Part shown: positions 24,697 to 30,900 of the stretch, piece by piece
Layout: each line of letters starts with the position of its first letter
Position numbering within the stretch: the stretch's first letter is position 1
Assembly: GCA_030673645.1 (NCBI GenBank)
Contig: DAOVIO010000028.1
Location: 1 to 30,900, forward strand
From: JAGLSB01 sp023135955
GTDB taxonomy: Bacteria; Bacteroidota; Bacteroidia; Bacteroidales; GCA-2748055
DNA: 30,900 bases
Direction: 5' to 3'
The notes under the pieces: model-generated
Seen by the model: only the letters and a program-made list of their open reading frames with translations
What the model was told of the DNA's origin: nothing
Database searches by the model: none
Translations under genes and position numbers: made by a program

Positions 24697-26736
24697 ATGA
24701 TGAAAAAGATTCTCCCTTTTCTTATAATTCTAATTTATTTATCTGATAATGCACTTTGTCAGCCAGAAATTTCCCCTCAGATTCAAGGATTAATGGAAGA
24801 GTTGATAAGTGAAACAGAAGATGATTCTGAGATTTCTGTAATATACGAGCATCTTGAAGCTGTACTTCAAAATCCATACGAAATTAATAGTGTAAGCAAA
24901 GAAGAGTTAGAAAGCTTGTTTATTATCACCGATTTTCAGATTTATACTTTTCTGGAATACAGAGAGAAATATGGAAGAATTTTAAGTCTTAAAGAATTAT
25001 ATCTAATCATCGGATTTAACCCAGATATTATAGAGCAACTTAAAGCCTTTGTGGTAGTTGGCAATGAAGCTTCCAGCTCAATGCCTACTCACTCAAAAAG
25101 ATATTCCGATTTTAAAATACTCAATCGATATGTCAAATCAACTCCTGCAAAAAATGGATTTCTTGAAGAGGCTGATAGTCTGACAGCATTTTCAGGAAAT
25201 AATTATTCCCGCTTATTCAAATTGCAATATAAATTTGGTGATAATTTCTCAACCGGACTCACGATGGAAAGTGATGCAGGTGAGGCTCTTAGATTTGATA
25301 AATATACAAATGGCTTTGATTTCTATTCAGCATATTTTCAACTTCAAAGACCTGATAAGATAGTTAATAATTTTATCGTGGGCGATTTCAGACTTAGTTC
25401 AGGCTTAGGCTTGATTCATGGCTATGGTTTTTCCTCGAAATCCTCTGAGTCCCTCATAAAACAAAAATTTACACAAATTAAACGATTTACTTCAACTGCC
25501 GAATCGGGATTCTACAGAGGACTCGCAATAAAGTCTTCTTTGCTAAATTTTGAATCCATTTTATACTTTTCACGGAATAATCAATCAGCAAATTTAAAGA
25601 CAGATGAGAATGATGATGTGTTTTTTAGTTCCATAGACATTAGCGGATTACACAGAAATTTATCAGAGCAAATTCATAAAAATTCTATAATTGAACAAAA
25701 CAGCGGTTTCATTCTTTCCAGAATTAATAATGCTTCCCGGTTTTCATACCAGGCAAATCTTACTCAATTTGAAAGAGCTCTTCAATATCGAAAATATCCT
25801 GATCGCTATTCGGAACTAAAAAATACAAACAAGTTCTTCAATCAATCTGTTTCATATAACAAACTCTTATCAAAATTCAATATGTCGGGTGAGTTTGCCC
25901 TTGACAAAAATTATAATCTGGCCATTCAACAAATCATAAATGCATATCTACATCCTTTGTTAAGTATGAGTTTGAGTTATCGTTATTTTTCACCCCGGTA
26001 TATTTCATTGCATTCCAATAGTTTCTCCGAATCTTCAAACACAAGAAATGAAAAAGGTGTCTATCTTGGAGTAGAAACTTTTCCTTTCAGGTTCTTGATT
26101 CTTAATGCGTATATCGACTGTTACAGTTTTCCCTGGATGAGGTATAATGACACATCTCCATATTCCGGTACCGATATGCTGATTAATGCCAAATGGTTGT
26201 GGAACAAGAATTTTTACATAAAAACTCTTATTAAGAAGGAACTCTTTCATGAAAAAACATTGTCGGAGGAAAATAATATAGCAGAAATGGATGCTGCGAA
26301 CAACACCCGTTTTGTAATGCAAACAAATTATATTTTCTCTGATAAATTAAATCTCAGGAATAAAATAGAGATCAAAAATTATAAGACTTTAGATCAAACA
26401 CGATCTGGGTATCTTATTTATCAGGAAATAAATAAAAAATTTCCTGACAAAATGCTCTCAATAAATTTCAGGTATACTATGTTTGATATCCCGGATTGGT
26501 CAGTAAGAATATATTCATGGGAACATGACCTTCTTTATAGCTTTTACACACCTGTTTTCTATCGAACAGGCCAGAATATACTTTTAAATTTACGTTTCAA
26601 CCATAAAAAATTTAAGTTTGGAGTAAAAGGATCTTTCAATATTTATAAAAATGAATATTCGAGTGGAAGTGGAATAGAAAAACGCTCTGGAACTATCTTC
26701 TCAACATTTAAAATTCAATGGATATATACAATATGA
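24697..26736 (+). CDS. Outer-membrane protein with ComEA-like helix-hairpin-helix front
   Basis: A 679-residue secreted protein with a signal peptide (1-21). Residues 61-121 hold two helix-hairpin-helix units of the ComEA/T2SK type: YEINSVSKEELESL, then a turn, FLEYREKYGRILSLKELYLI, IGFNPDIIEQLKAF. This compares well with the N-T-A-S-x-x-E-L and E-Y-R-E-x-x-G pattern of DNA-binding ComEA. From about residue 130 on, the sequence is beta-rich with many aromatic-ended strands (KLQYKFGDNFSTGLTME-like, FSTFKIQWIYTI at the end), as in a large outer-membrane barrel. Such HHH-plus-barrel proteins are known in Bacteroidota but have no assigned role. DNA uptake or binding is only an inference. It lies 72 bp after the PorV-like gene. 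Confidence 0.78.
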   Translation: MMKKILPFLIILIYLSDNALCQPEISPQIQGLMEELISETEDDSEISVIYEHLEAVLQNPYEINSVSKEELESLFIITDFQIYTFLEYREKYGRILSLKELYLIIGFNPDIIEQLKAFVVVGNEASSSMPTHSKRYSDFKILNRYVKSTPAKNGFLEEADSLTAFSGNNYSRLFKLQYKFGDNFSTGLTMESDAGEALRFDKYTNGFDFYSAYFQLQRPDKIVNNFIVGDFRLSSGLGLIHGYGFSSKSSESLIKQKFTQIKRFTSTAESGFYRGLAIKSSLLNFESILYFSRNNQSANLKTDENDDVFFSSIDISGLHRNLSEQIHKNSIIEQNSGFILSRINNASRFSYQANLTQFERALQYRKYPDRYSELKNTNKFFNQSVSYNKLLSKFNMSGEFALDKNYNLAIQQIINAYLHPLLSMSLSYRYFSPRYISLHSNSFSESSNTRNEKGVYLGVETFPFRFLILNAYIDCYSFPWMRYNDTSPYSGTDMLINAKWLWNKNFYIKTLIKKELFHEKTLSEENNIAEMDAANNTRFVMQTNYIFSDKLNLRNKIEIKNYKTLDQTRSGYLIYQEINKKFPDKMLSINFRYTMFDIPDWSVRIYSWEHDLLYSFYTPVFYRTGQNILLNLRFNHKKFKFGVKGSFNIYKNEYSSGSGIEKRSGTIFSTFKIQWIYTI

Positions 26737-26744
26737 GAAAGAGG

Positions 26745-26805
26745 TTTTACGCAGAGGTTCGCAGGGAAAATCCTTAGCGAAAACTTTGCGTGACTTTGCG
26801 TAAAA
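26745..26805. repeat. 61-bp hairpin element of the ACGCA type
   Basis: Ends are exact 9-bp inverted repeats: TTTTACGCA (26745-26753) and TGCGTAAAA (26797-26805). The inner halves also pair imperfectly, with CGCA and AAAA blocks, to form a stem of about 26 positions around TCCTTAGCG. It starts 9 bp after the stop codon of the HHH-barrel gene and lies between it and the convergent recJ. This resembles the dispersed ACGCAAAG intergenic elements known from Bacteroidota. Confidence 0.7.
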
Positions 26806-26836
26806 AATCCAGAAATATACGAGATAAACTACTACT

Positions 26837-26866
26837 CAAAGGCTCGCAGAGAAAACCTTAGTGTTC
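26837..26866. repeat. Degenerate left half of the same ACGCA-type element
   Basis: The segment with AAAGGCTCGCAGAGAAAA and CCTTAGTG aligns with AGAGGTTCGCAGGGAAAA and CCTTAGCG of the element at 26745, but the right half is absent. A decayed second copy in direct orientation. Confidence 0.5.
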
Positions 26867-26924
26867 AGTTTTAAACTGTTTGTAAAACTTTTAGGAATAA
26901 ATAGTACAACTTCAATCTCAAAGA

Positions 26925-28640
26925 TTAATCGGTTTTAATATCCTTAATATTCAGTTGTAGAGTGTTAGCTCCCCTGAAATTATTTTGATCTACTGAGTAA
27001 CAAATATCGAAAGCATGACCACCTCTGATTTTTTTCAGACTTTTTCCGTGACCAAAAGCAATTGCGGGAAATACTTTATATGGATCATCCTCATGTATTA
27101 GAGAAAGTTTAAGATGGTCATTATTGCTTCCAACCGATTTGCCCTCTCCATTATCACCAACATTCTCTGTCAGGAATACAGGAGTCATATTCTCCGGGCC
27201 AAAGGGTCGAAACTGTTTCAGTATCCTGTAAAATTTATCATCAATCTGGTTCAACTGCAATTCAGCATCAATTTCTACAATTGGGATAAGCTGGTCCGGA
27301 TGTATATTCTCTTCAACAACTTCCTCAAATTTTTTCTTGAACTTTTCAAGATTTTCCACTTTAAGAGTTAAACCCGCAGCATATTTATGCCCCCCAAAAT
27401 TCTCCAATAAATCAGAACATTCATCTATAGCTTTATAAAGGTCGAAACCATTTACACTTCGTGCCGATCCGGTTACAAATCCATTAGACTTTGTAAGTAC
27501 GATCGTTGGCCGATAATAATGTTCCATCAGCCGGGAGGCAACAATACCTATTACGCCTTTATGCCACTCAGGATTATATAATATGGTTGATTTCTTGTCT
27601 TGCAAGCCTTCATTAGAATCGAGTAAAGCTAAAGCTTCCTGTGTTATGTTGCTATCAATACTCCTTCTGTCAATATTTATATCATTAATTTTCTCTGCAA
27701 TCAACATTGCTGGTTTCTCATCTTCTGACACCAATAAATCAACACTTTTCCTGCCACTCTCCATTCTTCCTGCAGCATTAATTCTTGGTCCTACACGGAA
27801 AACAATATCCTCAATTCCTATATCCTTATCTTCAACTCCGGATATTTTTAAGATGGTTTTAATTCCTATTGTTGGATTAGTATTAAGCTGCTTCAATCCA
27901 TGGAAACTAAGAATCCTGTTTTCACCTGTAATAGGAACTATATCTGAGGCAATACTGACAACGACAAGATCCAGATATGTTTTAAGATCGTTAAAATCTT
28001 TTTTCATACTGGATTGAAATGCTTGTATTAGTTTGAATCCAACACCACATCCACTTAGTTCTTTATATGGATATGGACAATCATCTCGCTTGGCATCCAG
28101 AACAGCTACAGCTTTTGGAATAGATTTTCCGGGAGTGTGATGATCACATATTATAAAATCAATGCCTTTGCTTTGTGCATATTCAACCTTATCGATAGCT
28201 TTTATTCCGCAATCAAGTGCAATTATCAGAGAATAACCATTCTCAAAAGCAAAATCAATTCCATTTTTTGATATGCCATAACCTTCATTGTAGCGATCGG
28301 GAATATAATATTCAATATTCTCAAAATAATCTTTGAAATATTTATATACCAATGAAACTGCTGTGGTACCGTCTACATCATAGTCACCATAAATAAGCAA
28401 GTTTTCCTTTTTCTCAATGGCGGTATGAATTCTATTAACAGCAATTTGCATATCTTTCATCAGAAAAGGATCATGCAAATTGGATAAGTCGGGACGAAAA
28501 TAAGCTTTGGCCTCATCAAAGCTGGTTATTCCTCTTTGTACAAGTATATTAGCCAATGACTTATCAACAGACAGGGCTTCCTGTAAATGCCTTACATGCT
28601 TTTCATCTCCTTGTTGTTTTATGATCCAATTCTTCTCCAT
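26925..28640 (-). CDS. recJ: Single-stranded-DNA exonuclease RecJ
   Basis: A 571-residue 5'-3' exonuclease of the DHH family, for recombination and mismatch repair. Counted from the ATG at 28638-28640 (MEKNWIIKQQ): motif I YGDYDVDGTTAVSL (about 84-97), ALDCG (141-145), motif III DHHTPG (166-171) and ELSGCGVGFKLIQAF. The DHHA1 part has KGVIGIVASRLMEHYYRPTIV and FGGHKYAAGLTLK. The reading frame is open up to an ATG at 28721, which would add 27 hydrophobic residues (MIFGQLSIGYLYFCLIF) unlike RecJ. A promoter-like box at 28681-28688 lies between the two ATGs, so the later start is preferred. Confidence 0.93.
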   Translation of the reverse strand: MEKNWIIKQQGDEKHVRHLQEALSVDKSLANILVQRGITSFDEAKAYFRPDLSNLHDPFLMKDMQIAVNRIHTAIEKKENLLIYGDYDVDGTTAVSLVYKYFKDYFENIEYYIPDRYNEGYGISKNGIDFAFENGYSLIIALDCGIKAIDKVEYAQSKGIDFIICDHHTPGKSIPKAVAVLDAKRDDCPYPYKELSGCGVGFKLIQAFQSSMKKDFNDLKTYLDLVVVSIASDIVPITGENRILSFHGLKQLNTNPTIGIKTILKISGVEDKDIGIEDIVFRVGPRINAAGRMESGRKSVDLLVSEDEKPAMLIAEKINDINIDRRSIDSNITQEALALLDSNEGLQDKKSTILYNPEWHKGVIGIVASRLMEHYYRPTIVLTKSNGFVTGSARSVNGFDLYKAIDECSDLLENFGGHKYAAGLTLKVENLEKFKKKFEEVVEENIHPDQLIPIVEIDAELQLNQIDDKFYRILKQFRPFGPENMTPVFLTENVGDNGEGKSVGSNNDHLKLSLIHEDDPYKVFPAIAFGHGKSLKKIRGGHAFDICYSVDQNNFRGANTLQLNIKDIKTD

Positions 28641-28680
28641 TTTCAGTAAAGCATCTTTATTAGGAAGGTGAAATATTAAA

Positions 28681-28688
28681 CAAAAATA
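28681..28688 (-). promoter_or_regulatory. Candidate -7 box of recJ
   Basis: On the minus strand this reads TATTTTTG (TAnnTTTG), with TTTG 23 bp upstream (28715-28712). It lies about 40 bp before the ATG at 28640 and downstream of the alternative ATG at 28721, which favours the shorter RecJ. Confidence 0.4.
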
Positions 28689-28945
28689 TAAATATCCGAT
28701 AGATAATTGTCCAAAAATCAATCATTTCACCATAATAATATTTAATCCACTTTTAATCAGTCATTAAGGTACATATTAGTCTGTAGTTTATACTTCTTAA
28801 TGTAAAAAAGACTCAAAAAACGTTGTGTATTATTCGAAAAAGTTAAAATAAATTCTAATTCAATCTTTAATATTTAGGATTAAGGTTAGCCCTATATCCC
28901 AGGTCAACACATTTAAATATTATAATGCAGGGGTATGATTTCAAT

Positions 28946-28960
28946 AAGCCTGAAAGGCTT
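28946..28960. repeat. AAGCCT-GAA-AGGCTT hairpin
   Basis: A perfect 6-bp inverted repeat with a three-base loop in AT-rich flanks (TCAAT before, AAATATCAA after). This exact core is often seen between Bacteroidota genes. No T-tract. Confidence 0.5.
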
Positions 28961-29093
28961 AAATATCAATAACATAAACTAAACTTTCCTGAAAAAGAAA
29001 AAAAGAAGTCTCATAAGTAAAGAACCAATTTTAGAAGAAATGATTGCCTCCTTAAGAATCTATAGATTTTATATGCGTTGACCCTGCCCTATA

Positions 29094-29109
29094 TCCCCCT
29101 AAAGAGGGA
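29094..29109. repeat. TCCCCCTAAAGAGGGA hairpin, second copy
   Basis: Differs from the element at 18477-18492 by one base in the right arm (A for G). It lies 49 bp beyond the stop codon of the protease gene, on its 3' side, as the first copy lies on the 3' side of lplA. Confidence 0.55.
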
Positions 29110-29157
29110 TTTGAAGAAATCGCTATTTTGAATTAATCTTAAAAAAAGCTGTTCCTC

Positions 29158-30900
29158 TTATAAAACTATAAACCTAAATGTTTCCTGATAATTCCTGGTG
29201 TCAAGTTTAAGAATATAAGTACCAGATGAAAGGTCATTTCCTGAAATAACTGTTTGATATTGGCAATCGGGAATACTCCGTATTAATTTCCCATATAAAT
29301 CATAGATTGTAATGTTGTAAATCTCATCTGAATCGATGGCAATAGTCATTTCATTTTCCAGGAGAGTTGGCCAGAGAATGGCCCTTGCATTTTCTACTTC
29401 ATTATCTTTTTTTCCGGAAACAAAAAGATAAATAGAATCGCTTTCTTCAGTTCCACAAGTCCCTGAAACTGCTGCTGTATAGTTTCCAATATCCTCAGCA
29501 TCCAATTCATTTATTACAAGATATGATAAATCCTCTTCTGGTATCTGATTTCCGTCCTTATACCAGAAATAAGAAAGATCGTGGCCTTCGCTAATAACCT
29601 CAAGTATGGTTCCATCACCAATATTCAGATCTTGATCCTTACTGGTAAAAGTAATTTCGGTAGTAGGATAAACATCAAGAAATATATTCTCACTTGTAGT
29701 GTTTCCGCACATTCCGTTTATTTCACATAAATAGTTGCCTGAATTCTCGGAGGACAAAGAATGAAAAGAAATTAAGTTTTCGCTACCCGAATTTAAAAAT
29801 TCTCCATTCCTTGTCCAGGTATAGAATAAATCCCTACCCTCAGCATCAACAGAAAGTACAATTGAAAATCCTGAGCACAGAGAAGTGTCGACAGACTGAC
29901 TAATTACGGAAGTGATATTAACCTTTTCAATACTTTTATATGTCCACTCAGTATATGCTCCATCAAAGAAGCCTCTTATTCCAAGTTCTGCTGTTCCTAT
30001 AAAACTTTCTGACCAGTTAACTTCAGCTACATTATTATTTTTGTGAATAGTTCCTGCTTCAGCTGGAATTAGTATCCACTCATAGTTATTAACACCCACA
30101 ACTGGTATTGGAGTATATTCAGTTAACAAGACTGTTTGACAAATAATTGAGTCTCCATAAGGTTCGTCAGGAATAAATCTTCTTTCAACGCCGGAGTTAG
30201 ATCGAATCCAATCCTCAAAAGAAGAAATACTGGTGTAACCTCCGTAGGTTGAACAATCCTCTGCTCCCCAACTTACAATTCCGGCAAGTCTATAATTCCT
30301 TCCCACAGGAACAACAAGGGGACCACCACTATCGCCTTTACAGGCATCCTTATTACCATCTATATATCCCGCCATTAAAACTGACTCATGAACATTACCC
30401 CATACTGATCGCACAGAAGCATTCGCTACGATTGGCAATTCAACCTTTTGAAGGGATGATGGAAACTCATCAGGATCGATCGAAGTAAGGCCCCATCCTG
30501 TAACCCAGGATAAAACACCGGGATCAGCAGCTCCTGCTTCAACTTCATCTATTGATATTAATTCAATATAATTAGCTACTGAAAAATCTATAGTTTCTTT
30601 TAATTCCAATAAGGCAATATCATTTAAGTAACCCTCAGATGTATAACCTTCATGAATAATTACATTCTCGACATAATATAAATCACCTGCAGCCAAACTC
30701 CCTGGATAAGAAGTTCCCACCTTAATAGACATTTCCTCCGGGGGAATCAATTTCTCATCTTCATCAAATGCGCAATGAGCTGCAGTAAGAACCCATTTTT
30801 CACTAATAATAGATCCTCCACATAAATAATTTCCGGCTCTTAAATAAACTTGCCACGGGAAATCCTCAATATCAGCATCTGTCCCACCAATTATTTTCAA
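29158..30900 (-). CDS. Trypsin-like serine protease with Ig-like domains and T9SS sorting tail (5' end off window)
   Basis: 580 residues visible; the reading frame is open at the right edge, so the start and signal peptide lie beyond it. The first Met is directly followed by Lys-IIGGTDA, the N terminus of a mature trypsin-fold protease, so it is not a likely start. Catalytic triad: TAAHC (His42), NDIALLEL (Asp94), GDSGGP (Ser191). Asp185 sits six residues before Ser191, as Asp189 of trypsin, so cleavage after Arg/Lys is predicted. Then a PKD-like region (about 250-325), two Ig-like domains (333-412 and 413-495) and a T9SS type A sorting domain (505-580, with NITIYDLYGKLIRS and GTYILKL). Predicted to be exported by Sec, passed through the T9SS, and cut and attached or released at the surface. 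No operon partner seen. Confidence 0.88.
   Translation of the reverse strand: MKIIGGTDADIEDFPWQVYLRAGNYLCGGSIISEKWVLTAAHCAFDEDEKLIPPEEMSIKVGTSYPGSLAAGDLYYVENVIIHEGYTSEGYLNDIALLELKETIDFSVANYIELISIDEVEAGAADPGVLSWVTGWGLTSIDPDEFPSSLQKVELPIVANASVRSVWGNVHESVLMAGYIDGNKDACKGDSGGPLVVPVGRNYRLAGIVSWGAEDCSTYGGYTSISSFEDWIRSNSGVERRFIPDEPYGDSIICQTVLLTEYTPIPVVGVNNYEWILIPAEAGTIHKNNNVAEVNWSESFIGTAELGIRGFFDGAYTEWTYKSIEKVNITSVISQSVDTSLCSGFSIVLSVDAEGRDLFYTWTRNGEFLNSGSENLISFHSLSSENSGNYLCEINGMCGNTTSENIFLDVYPTTEITFTSKDQDLNIGDGTILEVISEGHDLSYFWYKDGNQIPEEDLSYLVINELDAEDIGNYTAAVSGTCGTEESDSIYLFVSGKKDNEVENARAILWPTLLENEMTIAIDSDEIYNITIYDLYGKLIRSIPDCQYQTVISGNDLSSGTYILKLDTRNYQETFRFIVL

Larger units (their letters stand above)
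28722..29157. other. 436-bp intergenic region with short repeats, no gene seen
   Basis: AT-rich space between the start of recJ and the end of the protease gene. It holds a 12-bp direct repeat GCCCTATATCCC (28889-28900 and 29086-29097), an AAGCCT/AGGCTT hairpin (28946-28960) and a TCCCCCTAAAG hairpin (29094-29109). I found no coding ORF, tRNA or clear terminator. Confidence 0.6.

Noticed and set aside
28641..28721. N-terminal membrane extension of RecJ
   Set aside because: The extra 27 residues are unlike RecJ, and a promoter-like box lies inside this stretch.

Overview
The window looks like a piece of a low-GC Bacteroidota chromosome. The evidence is a secreted protease ending in a type IX secretion (T9SS) sorting tail, a PorV/PorQ-type outer-membrane protein, a GldL-like HWPGA membrane protein, the parE-parC gene order with a Bacteroidota-style ParC, start codons without Shine-Dalgarno sequences, and several -7 boxes fitting TAnnTTTG. 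I cannot name the genus. A free-living, possibly gliding or polymer-degrading, member of Bacteroidia or Cytophagia would fit. I see no insertion sequence, tRNA, rRNA, CRISPR array or phage gene.

Layout: (1) 1-10652, minus strand, is a tight run of six genes, the last cut by the left edge: an NTT-like carrier fused to HEAT repeats and a cNMP-fold tail, a membrane SpoIIE/PP2C phosphatase with periplasmic sensor, a membrane nSTAND1 ATPase with a C-terminal WD40 propeller, an outer-membrane barrel with a TPR-like front, a lipoprotein, and a secreted protein start. This is the most interesting part: it looks like one inner-to-outer-membrane signalling assembly. (2) 10915-11703, plus strand, is a queuosine-precursor transporter (yhhQ). 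(3) 11696-18376, minus strand: plsC, an unrecognised methyltransferase-like gene, then parE, parC and aroK. (4) 18612-21777, minus strand: adk, obg, a PAP2 phosphatase and lplA. (5) 22026-22343, plus strand, is a small protein with two GldL-like HWPGA helices. (6) hpt (minus) and purE (plus) are divergent purine genes; purE is followed by a PorV/PorQ-like protein and an outer-membrane protein with a ComEA-like helix-hairpin-helix front. (7) recJ (minus). (8) A trypsin-like T9SS protease (minus) cut by the right edge.

The intergenic spaces are unusually rich in short repeats: octamer RRTGTGCT tracts in opposite orientation on the two sides of adk and the GldL-like gene, an ACTGGTT heptamer, a 61-bp hairpin element of the ACGCA type, two TCCCCCTAAAG hairpins and an AAGCCT/AGGCTT hairpin. 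No clear Rho-independent terminator was found.

The housekeeping genes (topoisomerase IV, Obg, adenylate kinase, RecJ, PurE, Hpt, shikimate kinase, lipoate ligase) are complete, with expected motifs and lengths. The accessory interest lies in the left-hand envelope operon, the GldL-like duplication, the HHH-barrel/PorV-like pair and the repeats.
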